DNA of 33,832 nucleotides from Methanocorpusculum sp. (GCA_029987235.1 DALTWF010000018.1:1-33832); one strand, 5' to 3'. Shown: positions 18,187 through 26,518, counted from the stretch's first letter. The notes: generated by a model from the letters alone, not told the origin. Made by a program: numbers and translations.

Positions 18187-18282
18187 TTAGTTTTTCTTAC
18201 CTTCAGACTTAACAGCGCCGTTCTGAGCTGCTTCTTTTGCTGCTTTCTTGGCGTTCTTTGCCTCTTTGTTGTGACATGTCAT
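18187..18282 (-). CDS. Small Lys/Ala-rich protein (31 aa)
   Basis: The reading frame starts MTCHNKEAKNAKKAAKEAA and ends KSEGKKN. It has 31 residues, is very basic, and is likely helical in the middle. A near-perfect archaeal RBS (GAGGTGA, about 18289-18295) sits about 7 nt before the ATG. It is the main reason to believe the ORF, together with the hairpin after the stop. I recognise no family. It is preceded by a leader with several hairpins and a short upstream ORF whose stop codon TGA lies inside this RBS. It could be a regulatory or ribosome-associated peptide; that is speculation. Confidence 0.55.
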   Translation of the reverse strand: MTCHNKEAKNAKKAAKEAAQNGAVKSEGKKN

Positions 18283-18450
18283 ATATATTTTCACCTCGGT
18301 GATAAGTTATACTCGGTCATCTCCTCTTTTGCGTAGAGGTGTGGCATTTGAAGGCTGTTTTGAGTCTTCTATCCGGCTTCCCGGTGTAAGTTTTTGTATC
18401 GACTTACTGTATGATACATTATCTCTGATAGTGTAAATACATTCTCTTTC
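18283..18450 (-). promoter_or_regulatory. Structured leader with short upstream ORF
   Basis: Read on the minus strand there are three inverted repeats: GTAAGT/ACTTAC (18385-18406), CCGG/CCGG (18373-18384) and CCTCT/AGAGG (18323-18339). An 18-codon ORF (MPHLYAKEEMTEYNLSPR) ends in a TGA that is part of the RBS of the 31-codon ORF. An AT-rich TATA-like word (GTATTTACA) lies near 18440. The arrangement resembles a translationally controlled leader; no known riboswitch class is recognised. Confidence 0.4.
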
Positions 18451-18494
18451 CGACAGGAAAAATGCAGGAAAAGAACGTAAAAATACTACAAAAA

Positions 18495-18569
18495 CGGGCC
18501 TGGAGGGATTCGAACCCCCGGCATTCGGGTTAGAAGCCCGACGCTATATCCTGGCTAAGCCACAAGCCC
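18495..18569 (-). tRNA. tRNA-Arg (anticodon TCT)
   Basis: The minus strand folds as a cloverleaf. The acceptor stem is GGGCTTG/CAGGCCC with discriminator G. The anticodon stem is TCGGG/CCCGA around loop CTTCTAA, giving anticodon TCT (complement of 18532-18534). The T-arm is GGGGG-TTCGAAT-CCCTC. The 3' CCA is not encoded. There is no intron. A TATA-like TAGTATAG lies about 20 nt upstream and a T-rich stretch follows the 3' end. Confidence 0.95.
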
Positions 18570-18671
18570 CAAAAAGGTGCTCTATACTATTTGCTTTACT
18601 AAGAGATAAAGCCTGCGGATATTTTCATCAAAACCCTTCGACAAAATATTATTCGATGATAACCCATCTAT

Positions 18672-19025
18672 ATGCATATGCAGGAATACGAAGTAAAACG
18701 CGGTACCTCCAAAGAACTTGAAGAAAGAATCAGCACCGGATTTGCAGATATTTTCGGCGTCAAGCCCGAAATAAAGGACGGACACTATGTAATCGCATAC
18801 GGCAGCATGAAGCGCCTTGAAGTCTGGTGCGGCGACAAAAACAAGTCCCTGATGGTCGACACCGAAACCGACAACAGCGTATTATCCATGCCTGACGAGC
18901 AGGCGGACAAAATCATATTAGACACAAACAAAAAGTTCCGCCAGTTCCTTGACCTTACCACATGCTTTACCACGAAAGAACGTGTCAAGCGTGCGAAGAA
19001 AGCGGCAGAAAAAGCCGACGAATAA
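18672..19025 (+). CDS. Small conserved-type archaeal protein (DUF5611-like)
   Basis: A 117-residue soluble protein starting 'MHMQEYEVKRGTSKELEERI' and ending in a Lys/Ala-rich helix. It resembles the short methanogen family annotated DUF5611 (from memory, moderate confidence); its function is unknown. No catalytic motif is evident. Two nearby ATGs (18672 and 18678) are possible. A TATA-like AAAATATTAT at about 18643-18652 places transcription start near 18674, so the mRNA is probably leaderless. A T8 run (19031-19038) follows the stop. Confidence 0.75.
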   Translation: MHMQEYEVKRGTSKELEERISTGFADIFGVKPEIKDGHYVIAYGSMKRLEVWCGDKNKSLMVDTETDNSVLSMPDEQADKIILDTNKKFRQFLDLTTCFTTKERVKRAKKAAEKADE

Positions 19026-19049
19026 TTTCCTTTTTTTTGTCTGACGAGT

Positions 19050-19200
19050 GACCGACAAGTATATATCATTATACGGCGATTATTTATTAAGACAGTTTAC
19101 GGAGGTGAACTGCCGAGAAACGTGATTAGTCTGTAAGGGTCGTACTCCGAAATAAGTATAGCATTCGAACGCCTGTTTTCTTGATTTAATTATTATATGC
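19050..19200 (+). other. Promoter and untranslated structured region, possible small RNA
   Basis: A good TATA box (AAGTATATATC, 19057-19067) predicts transcription from about 19089. The following about 100 nt contain a perfect Shine-Dalgarno GGAGGTGA (19101-19108) but no ORF longer than eight codons after it. This GGAGGTGA lies in the loop/stem of CAGTT/AACTG (19093-19112), and its CGGAG can alternatively pair with CTCCG (19145-19149). It could be a small RNA or a long 5' leader for the 19273 gene. No known RNA family is recognised. Confidence 0.35.
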
Positions 19201-19235
19201 CTGCGGTTTATTCTGCCTGCACATCCGCACCATAC

Positions 19236-19272
19236 AAGTTGTTTATCAACAAGTAACAACTAATACTATGTA
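19236..19272 (+). promoter_or_regulatory. TATA-like element overlapping an inverted repeat
   Basis: GTTTATC (19241-19247) lies about 26-30 nt before the ATG at 19273. It is embedded in the inverted repeat TTGTT-TATC-AACAA (19239-19252). A repressor could bind here; this is inferred only from position and symmetry. Confidence 0.4.
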
Positions 19273-20073
19273 ATGACTGTGGATGCAGAAATTGAACAAC
19301 ATCTGAATTATGCAGAAGAGCTGATTCGCGAAGCAGAAACGCTGTACTCCGGCGGAAAAATTGAAAACGCTGCAGATAAACTCCATGATGCGGCAGACGA
19401 ATTAAGCCGGGCGGGTCTGGACATCACCTCAGACATCCCCAAAGAGACTCTGGAAAAATGCGACAGCATGCCGGTCAAAATTCTGCGCCGGGTTGCAGAA
19501 GAGGCAAATGTGCTGCCGGATTTCAACGCTGCGTTCTCCTCAATTGAACCTGACCTTGAAGTACATCTGCCGGACAAAAAAGTCGCGGCAACGGACCTTC
19601 CCGTTGTCCTTCACACAATATACACCGCCGAGCCGGAAAAAGAGGGCAATCCTTCCGCACTTAAGACGTTAATCGACCTCCTGATCGGTCAGCGCAAGGT
19701 TTCCGAGTTTATCTTCAGCGATAACGGCATCTATTCATCTCTTGCAGACACTGCAGCGCCGTACATAATTGCAGGCGCATCCTACATCTCGCGCGACCCG
19801 GAAAAAGCGGCGCATTATGAAGAATCCATTCCGGAAATGCTCAACGGCCCGGTAAAACATCTGGCACAACTTATGCTTGCCCTTGTTACCTCGGCCTTCT
19901 TCACCGGTCTGATTCTGCTCTTCGTAAAACGCTTCGTAATCCACAGGAAGGGAAATATCGGTTTTGCAGCCGGAATGGTTACTCTTGTTTCAAGCAACTT
20001 CCCGCTTCTGGTTCACGGTCTGCGTGAAGCGGCAGCAGAGCTTCGTACTCTCAAAAATATAGCATTTGCCTGA
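19273..20073 (+). CDS. Unknown membrane protein with N-terminal helical domain
   Basis: 266 residues and no recognised family. The first about 50 residues ('HLNYAEELIREAETLYSGGK' and following) form amphipathic helices similar to MIT/TPR-type helical hairpins. The middle (about 60-190) appears soluble. Two hydrophobic segments follow: about 198-220 (LAQLMLALVTSAFFTGLILL) and about 231-250 (IGFAAGMVTLVSSNFPLLV), separated by a basic loop. This suggests a soluble N-terminal domain anchored by a C-terminal hairpin. It is monocistronic, ends in a hairpin terminator, and is convergent with rlmH. A leaderless start at 19273 is likely. Confidence 0.75.
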   Translation: MTVDAEIEQHLNYAEELIREAETLYSGGKIENAADKLHDAADELSRAGLDITSDIPKETLEKCDSMPVKILRRVAEEANVLPDFNAAFSSIEPDLEVHLPDKKVAATDLPVVLHTIYTAEPEKEGNPSALKTLIDLLIGQRKVSEFIFSDNGIYSSLADTAAPYIIAGASYISRDPEKAAHYEESIPEMLNGPVKHLAQLMLALVTSAFFTGLILLFVKRFVIHRKGNIGFAAGMVTLVSSNFPLLVHGLREAAAELRTLKNIAFA

Positions 20074-20090
20074 AATCAGGCATTTTTTTT
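20067..20090 (+). terminator. Intrinsic-like terminator between convergent genes
   Basis: TGCCTG-AAAT-CAGGCA stem overlapping the stop codon, followed by eight T (20083-20090). The T-run is on the plus side only, so it serves the 19273 gene. Confidence 0.75.
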
Positions 20091-20568
20091 ATTTATGATA
20101 CGGTTCGCCTGATAAAATCCGGCAGCCGCGGTAAATCTGTTCAAATAAAATAAGCCGGCACATAGTGTGTGTAAATGTCATTTTCGAAAAAGACAGACGT
20201 TTTTCCGCCGCGGAAAGAACCTCAGGCGAAAGACCGAGCGGTCCGCCGATTACAAAGGTAATGCCGCCACGCCCCGCAATCTGCGCATCGCCGATGAATC
20301 CGGCAAATTCCTCGCTTGATATAAGCGTTCCGCGTGGGTCAAGCACCGCAAACAAAAACCCTGGTTTGCGGGCCGCAAGAATTTCAGCGCCTTCCTTTTC
20401 CTTAACGGCGGCCTCTTCTGCGGCGGATGCACGGTCAGGGATGCGCACATCGGAAAGTTCGGTTACAAACACCTTCGCATACGGACGCAGACGCTTGTCA
20501 AATTCAGCGATACCCTCTGCTATCCACGCGTCCTTGATTTTTCCCACGCACAGAATCTGAATCTGCAT
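20089..20568 (-). CDS. rlmH: 23S rRNA (pseudouridine1915-N3)-methyltransferase RlmH
   Basis: A 159-residue SPOUT-family methyltransferase. Family knowledge: RlmH methylates pseudouridine 1915 in helix 69 of 23S rRNA using S-adenosylmethionine, on the assembled ribosome. Visible signatures are the N-terminal 'QIQILCVGKIKDAWIAEGI', the SAM-binding knot 'ITFVIGGPLGLSPEVL', and the C-terminal 'FTHTMCRLILFEQIYRGCRI' with the terminal H-K. Length is typical (about 155-160). Its ATG overlaps the TGA of the upstream TPR gene by one base (TGATG), so translation is probably coupled. RlmH is mostly bacterial but is known in some methanogens. Confidence 0.95.
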   Translation of the reverse strand: MQIQILCVGKIKDAWIAEGIAEFDKRLRPYAKVFVTELSDVRIPDRASAAEEAAVKEKEGAEILAARKPGFLFAVLDPRGTLISSEEFAGFIGDAQIAGRGGITFVIGGPLGLSPEVLSAAEKRLSFSKMTFTHTMCRLILFEQIYRGCRILSGEPYHK

Positions 20569-23500
20569 CAGAAAACGAATCCGTTTATTGGGTGGTCGCC
20601 GTGACGGTCATGCGTTGACGGCTCCTCACCGAACGAACCCGGCTCGTAATTTTCCTTTGCCGCAGTTTCTTCATCTGCCGCTGCTTCACCGCGCGAGAAG
20701 AGCCCTTCCGGCTCTTCTGCAGACGCTGCCGCATTTTCGAGTTCGTCAATCTTTTTGAAGCATGCAATCGCCTGCTTTAAGTCGCCTGCCCCTTCCATTG
20801 CCTTTGCTTTGAGATGCCAGGCTGCTGCATGGTCCGGCACCTTTTCAATAACCTTGTCTGCTGAGCGGTTTGCGAGGTCAAAGCGGGACATCTGCTGCTG
20901 CACAAGACCGCGGCAGTAGTCAAGGTCGATGTCGGTACATCCTGCCGCAGCAGCGCGGTCAAAGAGCTGCAGGGCTTCGTTCGGGTGACCGGTTACAAGG
21001 TGCATGAATCCGAGGCCGGATAAGACATACGGGTTTTTCGGGTCAGCCTGCGCTGTCCTGGTGAATTCTGCAAGCACCGTCTTTGGATCGCCGACTTTGA
21101 GTGCGCACAGGGCTTTTTCGAGATAAGCGAGGCTGTTGCGCGGATATTGTTCAATCAGTTTTGCAAAGTAGCGGATTGCCTCAGGATAACGTCCGAGACG
21201 CGAGAGCATATCTGCGTAGCCGAAGAGCGCATCGGCATTTTCCGGCTCTTTTAAGGTGATTTCTGCGTATTCGCGCAGGGCTTCTTCGGTTCTTGCAGAG
21301 TTTGCAAGGGCGCGTGCATACAGCGTACGCATTGCAGTGTCGTCCTGGCGATTTGCAAGCACTTCGGCGCAGGTTTCGACCGATGCCTCGTAATCACCGA
21401 GATATGCCTCTGCCTCAGCTTTGTAGCGGCGGGTGACCAGATCCTTTGGATTTGCTTCAAGAAGCAGGTCGTATCCGGCAAGGGCTTCATCATAGTCGCC
21501 TTTTAAGATGTAAATTGCCGTTGATTTGCGGATAATGTCAGTGTTTGCCGGCACAATGTCGATGTATTTGCCGTATACTGCGAGCACATCGTCATATTTC
21601 TGCATCTGCAGGTACACGTTTGCCAGCGCGAGCAGCGCTTTGGTGTTTTCCGGTTCAAGTTCAACGATTCTTTCAAAGGTTTTTGCTGCATCAGCAAAGC
21701 GTCCGGTGTTTTCGCAGGCATTGCCTTTGATAAACAGCGCGCGTGTGTTGTCTTCTTCTTTGTTTAAGACAATTCCTGCGCACTGGACTGCATCTTCATA
21801 GGCGCCCTTGTCAAGGTCTGCCTGACCGAGCAGGAGAAGTACTTCGATGTTGTCCGGACGGATTTTCTGTGCAGATTCATAATATGCCGCCGCATCTTCA
21901 AGGCGGTCGGCTGCAGCGCAGGATTTGCCTCCGATAAGGTAAATTTCAAAAGAACCGTCTCCGTTCTGCACTGCAATATTTGCGGCATCGGCTGCGGTTG
22001 TGTATTCGCCGAGGTCGTATGCGAGTTTTGCGCAGGATGATGCTGCACCCGGTGTTTCCGGCGCGTTGTTTACGATATTGAGATATACGGACAGTGCCTG
22101 GCGCTTGTCGCCGGCGGATTCAAGTGTGCGGGCGAGCGGGATGAGCACTGCGGGTGAATCGGGCAGGATTTCGGCTGCTTTTGCATATGCCTGGGCCGCT
22201 TCAGGATATTCGCCCTGCATTTCAAGAGCAAAACCAAGACCGGTCCAGCAGTTCAAAACGTCAGGGATGAGTACGGAGGCTTCTTTGTAGTGTGCGGCGG
22301 CTTCGGCATACTGTCCGGCTGATGCGGCCGCTTCAGCTGCTGCAAGAGTCAGACTGATATCTGCCGGCATGGGGTCGGAAAGGAGGGTTTCGGCCGCTTC
22401 TTTTGCCTCAGTGAAATTACCGGCCGCAATCGAGGTTTTGACGCTTTGTGTCTGTGCACGGGCGTTTTCCGGCTCAAGTTCGAGAAGTTTCTTCCAGGAG
22501 GCGTCTGCTTCGGCATACTGACCGAGTGCGGTCTTTGCTTCGGCCAATTCGTGAAGGGCGGCCGCGTTTTCAGGTTCAGCGTCAAGGACGCGTGCCGCCG
22601 ATTCTGCTGCCGGGGCAAAGCGTCCGAGGCCCGCCATTGCACGGGTGTGCACCATTTCAAGGTCAAGGCGTTCGGGTGCGGCGTCAAGTACTGCACGCGC
22701 CGCTTTGTCTGCTTCGGCGAATTTGCCGAGGGCAAGGTATGACCGGGCCTGAAGCGACTCAAGCGGTTCGTTTACAACGCCGATTTCAAGCGGTTTGTTC
22801 GCTTTGGGTGCATCCGCATCGAATAAATCGAAGTCTCCCTCGTCGGTGAACCATTTCATCTTTGTAGGAGATGCGGCACCTGCGCGTGCGAGTTGTCTTA
22901 GGCTTTTTACTGAATCGGCGTATTTTCCAAGTTCGAATTCGGCGCAGCCCTTCATATACCAGACTGCGGTTGCAGACGCGCCTTTGAGATACTGTGCGGC
23001 GTTTGTCGAGCATGCAAGGTGGATGTATTCTTCAAATGCCTCGACTGCGCGCTTGAGCGAGCCGTTAATGAATGAGATGCTGCCGAGCGCGTACCAGAGT
23101 TCAGGAGAGGCAAATCCTTTTGCAATCACTTTTTCAAGCTGAACGGCTGCTTCGCGTCCGTCGCCGTCCCAGAGCAGGCAGAATGCGCGCCGGATTACAA
23201 CAGTTATGTCATCGGTGTTCGAGGATGCGAACTGGACCATGTTGTATGCAGTTGCCGCGTCCTTGAAATTGCAGCGGGATTCTTCGATTACTGCACGGCG
23301 GTACCAGCCGGTTGCATCGTCTTCGGAAAGGTCGGAGTAGCATTTTACGGCTGCATCTGCATCACCTGCCATTTCTGCGCAGAATCCGGCGTTTGCAAGG
23401 TAAACTGCCGTGTTTTTATTGTCCGATGCGGCAAGTTCGTCATAGAGATTCTTAGCCTCGGTAAATGAGCCGCTGCGCATTAAAAGACCGGCGTACTGGA

Positions 23501-23957
23501 CTTTATACTGGTTATTGTCAGGGAATATGGAAATTAACTGTTTGGCAACTGATGCTGCTTCTTCATATTTTCCGCAGCGCATGAGCCATTCGCATTTGCG
23601 TTCCTTAAGATATGCTTCGGATTCGGGGAGAATGACATGGCTTACTGCGGCCGCTGCCTCTTCATATTTGCCGGCGTCGCCGAGCAGAAGGGACAGATTC
23701 ATCCATCCTGCAGCGTTTTCTGGGTCGATTTCCACGACTTTGGTGTATGCGGCCGCTGCTTCGTCATAATTCTGAATCATGCGCATGCATCTGCCGAGAT
23801 TAAGCCATGATACGGCGTTTTGCGGCTCTACATCAACTGCTTTGGTGTAATGAGAGGCTGCTTCATGATAAAGGCCTTTTTCATAGGCGGCCTCTGCTTT
23901 GGACACCCACGGGTTCTGCTGTTTGTCTGCTTTGTTGAACAATCCTGCTAAGTCCAT
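20568..23957 (-). CDS. Giant tetratricopeptide-repeat (TPR) protein
   Basis: 1129 residues, almost entirely 34-residue TPR units from about residue 15 to 1065. An example is 'AVSWLNLGRCMRMIQNYDEA', and the recurrent pattern W/A-L-G-Y-A-A-P is clear. Roughly 28-30 units are estimated by eye. The last about 60 residues are acidic and repeat-free. There is no signal peptide or membrane segment, so it is probably a cytoplasmic scaffold; the partner is unknown. AGGAG (23963-23967) lies 5 nt before the ATG. A TATA-like CTATAAAC is near 23985-23992. It forms an operon with rlmH by a 1-nt overlap, which could hint at a ribosome-related role (inference). Confidence 0.9.
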   Translation of the reverse strand: MDLAGLFNKADKQQNPWVSKAEAAYEKGLYHEAASHYTKAVDVEPQNAVSWLNLGRCMRMIQNYDEAAAAYTKVVEIDPENAAGWMNLSLLLGDAGKYEEAAAAVSHVILPESEAYLKERKCEWLMRCGKYEEAASVAKQLISIFPDNNQYKVQYAGLLMRSGSFTEAKNLYDELAASDNKNTAVYLANAGFCAEMAGDADAAVKCYSDLSEDDATGWYRRAVIEESRCNFKDAATAYNMVQFASSNTDDITVVIRRAFCLLWDGDGREAAVQLEKVIAKGFASPELWYALGSISFINGSLKRAVEAFEEYIHLACSTNAAQYLKGASATAVWYMKGCAEFELGKYADSVKSLRQLARAGAASPTKMKWFTDEGDFDLFDADAPKANKPLEIGVVNEPLESLQARSYLALGKFAEADKAARAVLDAAPERLDLEMVHTRAMAGLGRFAPAAESAARVLDAEPENAAALHELAEAKTALGQYAEADASWKKLLELEPENARAQTQSVKTSIAAGNFTEAKEAAETLLSDPMPADISLTLAAAEAAASAGQYAEAAAHYKEASVLIPDVLNCWTGLGFALEMQGEYPEAAQAYAKAAEILPDSPAVLIPLARTLESAGDKRQALSVYLNIVNNAPETPGAASSCAKLAYDLGEYTTAADAANIAVQNGDGSFEIYLIGGKSCAAADRLEDAAAYYESAQKIRPDNIEVLLLLGQADLDKGAYEDAVQCAGIVLNKEEDNTRALFIKGNACENTGRFADAAKTFERIVELEPENTKALLALANVYLQMQKYDDVLAVYGKYIDIVPANTDIIRKSTAIYILKGDYDEALAGYDLLLEANPKDLVTRRYKAEAEAYLGDYEASVETCAEVLANRQDDTAMRTLYARALANSARTEEALREYAEITLKEPENADALFGYADMLSRLGRYPEAIRYFAKLIEQYPRNSLAYLEKALCALKVGDPKTVLAEFTRTAQADPKNPYVLSGLGFMHLVTGHPNEALQLFDRAAAAGCTDIDLDYCRGLVQQQMSRFDLANRSADKVIEKVPDHAAAWHLKAKAMEGAGDLKQAIACFKKIDELENAAASAEEPEGLFSRGEAAADEETAAKENYEPGSFGEEPSTHDRHGDHPINGFVF

Positions 23958-24037
23958 GTCTTCTCCTGAATATAGATGTAATAGTTTATAGTGTTATGAG
24001 TATAAAGTCTTCTCTCTGTGGAGAGGAAAAAAAGATG

Positions 24038-25405
24038 TTATACGGCGGGCAGCCGTGCAAAACCTGCTTCAAGTTCCGCATCTGTCGGGATTGAATCTGT
24101 CATCTGTCCGTTGTTGAACAGTTCGTATGCTTTTAAGTCAAAGTAGCCTGTGCCTGTAAGGCCGAAGAGGATGGTTTTTTCTTCGCCTTTTGCTTTGCAG
24201 CGGAGGGCTTCGTCGATTGCGGCTGAAATTGCGTGGCTTGACTCCGGTGCGGGCAGAATGCCTTCTACGCGTGCAAACTGTACCGCGGCGGAGAATACTT
24301 TGGTCTGTTCCACCGATTCAGCCCGCATAAATCCATCATGATAGAACCGGGATAACACTGCGTTCATGCCGTGGTAGCGCAGTCCGCCCGCGTGGTTTGC
24401 TGATGGAATGAAGTCGCATCCGAGGGTGTACATTTTTGCAAGAGGGCAGACTTTTCCGGTGTCGCAGTAGTCGTAGGCGTACTTTCCGCGGGTGAGTGTA
24501 GGACATGATGCGGGCTCAACGGCGAGGAAATCATAATCCATTTCGCCGCGGAGTTTTTCTGCGGCAAAGGGTGCAATCAGCCCGCCCAGGTTTGATCCGC
24601 CGCCGGCACAGCCGATGATGAGGTCGGGGGTGATGTCATAGTCGTCCATTGCGGTTTTGCATTCGAGACCGATGACCGACTGGTGCAGCATGACCTGGTT
24701 TAAGACGCTTCCAAGAACATAGCGGTATCCCGGTGTTTTTGTTGCGGTTTCCACTGCTTCGGAGATGGCGCAGCCAAGGGAGCCAGAGGTTCCGGGGTGT
24801 TCTGCTAAAATCCGCCTGCCTGCGTCAGTGGTGTCTGATGGTGAGGGAGTTACTTTTGCGCCGTAGGTGCGCATTACTTCTTTTCGGAAGGGTTTTTGTT
24901 CATAGCTTCCTTTTACCATGAACACGCGGCAGTCAAGGCCCAGATATCCGCAGGCCATGGAAAGTGCGGTTCCCCACTGACCGGCTCCGGTTTCGGTGGT
25001 GACGCCGGTAAGACCCTGTTTTTTCGCATAATAGGCTTGGGCGATAGCGGAGTTGAGTTTGTGCGAGCCGGAGGTGTTGTTGCCTTCGAATTTGTAGTAG
25101 ATTTTTGCCGGTGTGTCAAGATATTTCTCAAGGCAGTACGCCCGGACAAGCGGCGAAGGCCGGTACATTTTGTAGAAGTCGTAGACCGGTTCCGGAATTT
25201 TGAAGTGCCGCGTGGTATCATCAAGTTCCTGCCGCACGAGTTCATCGCAGAATACGCCGCGCAGGTCGGAAAACTCTGCGGGGCGCAGGGTATCAGGAAG
25301 AATCAGCGGCGCAGGTTTTTCGTCCATGTCGGCTCTGATGTTGTACCAGTTTTTCGGGAGTTCGTCTTCTTCAAGGTAAATCTTGTAAGGTATCTTTGTT
25401 GTCAT
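24038..25405 (-). CDS. trpB: Tryptophan synthase beta-like protein TrpB2
   Basis: A PLP enzyme of fold type II, TrpB2 subtype, which converts indole (or serine-derived substrates) plus L-serine to L-tryptophan. From the chosen start it has 455 residues. The PLP lysine is Lys116 in SGSHKLNSA. The Gln/Gly region is 'GVTTETGAGQWGTALSMACG', and the phosphate-binding loop is GCAGGGSNLGG. The longer ORF could start at 25489, but I use the ATG at 25405 (protein MTTKIPYKIYLEEDE). A TATA-like TTGTATAAAAAA (about 25427-25438) lies about 27 nt before it, and the extension lies within the promoter. TrpB2 often occurs without trpA; no other trp gene is in the window. A poly-T and small hairpin follow the stop. 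Confidence 0.93.
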   Translation of the reverse strand: MTTKIPYKIYLEEDELPKNWYNIRADMDEKPAPLILPDTLRPAEFSDLRGVFCDELVRQELDDTTRHFKIPEPVYDFYKMYRPSPLVRAYCLEKYLDTPAKIYYKFEGNNTSGSHKLNSAIAQAYYAKKQGLTGVTTETGAGQWGTALSMACGYLGLDCRVFMVKGSYEQKPFRKEVMRTYGAKVTPSPSDTTDAGRRILAEHPGTSGSLGCAISEAVETATKTPGYRYVLGSVLNQVMLHQSVIGLECKTAMDDYDITPDLIIGCAGGGSNLGGLIAPFAAEKLRGEMDYDFLAVEPASCPTLTRGKYAYDYCDTGKVCPLAKMYTLGCDFIPSANHAGGLRYHGMNAVLSRFYHDGFMRAESVEQTKVFSAAVQFARVEGILPAPESSHAISAAIDEALRCKAKGEEKTILFGLTGTGYFDLKAYELFNNGQMTDSIPTDAELEAGFARLPAV

Positions 25406-25546
25406 CTTAATTTCACTAATGTAATTTTTTATACAATGTAGTTTGTTTTTAAAAACATAAAAAGGTTTGCGAAACGGGAGGTGCGCCACGGGGTAATGCC
25501 CCTATACACTTGCTTAAATAGACTGAGGGACAAATACATAATTACT
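25406..25546. promoter_or_regulatory. Divergent promoter region of trpB2 and nifB
   Basis: The minus-strand TATA is TTGTATAAAAAA (about 25427-25438), about 27 nt from the trpB2 ATG. The plus-strand TATA is CTTAAATAG (about 25513-25521), about 28-30 nt from the nifB ATG. Both genes appear leaderless. This reading sets both start codons and trims the longest ORFs. Confidence 0.6.
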
Positions 25547-26467
25547 ATGAGTGAAGAAAACCCGGCAAATCTTCCTTACGATGCAGAAACCCTGCGCCGT
25601 ATCAACGAGCACCCGTGCTACAGTCTTCAGGCAAAACACACATTCGGCCGCTGTCACGTGGCTGTTGCACCGAAATGCAACATCCAGTGCAACTACTGTG
25701 TACGTGACTTTGACTGTGTAAACGAGTCACGCCCCGGTGTCACCAGTATTGTATTGACGCCCAGCATGGCGATGGAGCGCATTGATGAAGTCGTTGAGAA
25801 GATGAAGCACATCAAAGTCGTAGGTATTGCAGGTCCGGGTGACCCGCTTGCAAACCCCGAAACCTTTGAGACGCTGAAGATGGTTCATGAAAAGTATCCG
25901 GACACCATTCTTTGCATCAGCACCAACGGTCTTCTTCTGCCGGACAAAATCGATGAACTGACGAAATACGATGTCAGAAACCTGACGGTGACCTTAAACG
26001 CGGTGGATCCGGCAATCGGTGAGAAAATATATTCGTTCATCGAGTACGAAGGCAAAAAATACCACGGACGCGAGGCGGCGGAAATTTTACTCGACCATCA
26101 GATGCGGGGTATCCGCGAGGCGGTTAAGCGCAAGATGCTGGTCAAAATCAACACGGTTTATGTTCCGGGTGTAAACGATGAGCATATTCCGGAAATCGCT
26201 AAAGTTGTCGGGGAAATCGGGGTTTTCAACTTCAATATTATCCCGCTTATCCCGCAGTACAAGTTCAAGGATATTGTGCCGCCGACTGCTGAAGAAAAGG
26301 CAAAAATGCATGAGCGCTGCGCACCGTTCGTGCGCCAGATGCGTCACTGTCAGCGCTGCCGTGCTGATGCTGTCGGTCTTTTAGGTAAAGATGTGCAGAG
26401 CGGTCTTGACTGCGGCTGCTGCGGAAAAGGCGATGGTTCCGGCGGCAAATGCGGTCTTGGAAAATAA
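25547..26467 (+). CDS. nifB: NifB-type radical SAM protein (short form)
   Basis: From ATG 25547 the protein has 306 residues. The radical SAM cluster motif is Cys44-xxx-Cys48-xx-Cys51 in KCNIQCNYC, followed by 'VRDFDCVNESRPGV' and 'GIAGPGDPLANPETF', typical of NifB. NifB builds the NifB-co (8Fe-9S-C) precursor of the nitrogenase cofactor. Short NifB without a NifX-like domain is standard in methanogens. After the usual end there is a Cys/Gly-rich tail (DCGCCGKGDGSGGKCGLGK) that could bind an extra metal or cluster. No nifHDK genes are in the window, so nitrogenase linkage is not shown. The longer ORF from 25481 runs through the promoter and is not used. A T-rich terminator follows. Confidence 0.9.
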   Translation: MSEENPANLPYDAETLRRINEHPCYSLQAKHTFGRCHVAVAPKCNIQCNYCVRDFDCVNESRPGVTSIVLTPSMAMERIDEVVEKMKHIKVVGIAGPGDPLANPETFETLKMVHEKYPDTILCISTNGLLLPDKIDELTKYDVRNLTVTLNAVDPAIGEKIYSFIEYEGKKYHGREAAEILLDHQMRGIREAVKRKMLVKINTVYVPGVNDEHIPEIAKVVGEIGVFNFNIIPLIPQYKFKDIVPPTAEEKAKMHERCAPFVRQMRHCQRCRADAVGLLGKDVQSGLDCGCCGKGDGSGGKCGLGK

Positions 26468-26518
26468 ATATACTTTTTTCAGATTATCAGCAGTATTGCG
26501 GTGCTGTTTTTTTTTACT
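26468..26518 (+). terminator. T-rich terminator after nifB
   Basis: T6 shortly after the stop and T9 at 26507-26515. There is no strong stem. Confidence 0.5.

Noticed and set aside
19132..19144. 13-base word TGTAAGGGTCGTA shared with the intron (11100-11112)
   Set aside because: A 13-mer match somewhere in 34 kb is expected by chance, and the flanks are unrelated.
25406..25489. N-terminal extension of TrpB2 by 28 residues
   Set aside because: It would place the TATA box inside the gene; the family start is the internal MTTKIPY.
25481..25546. N-terminal extension of NifB by 22 residues
   Set aside because: It covers the promoter, and the family homology begins after the ATG at 25547.
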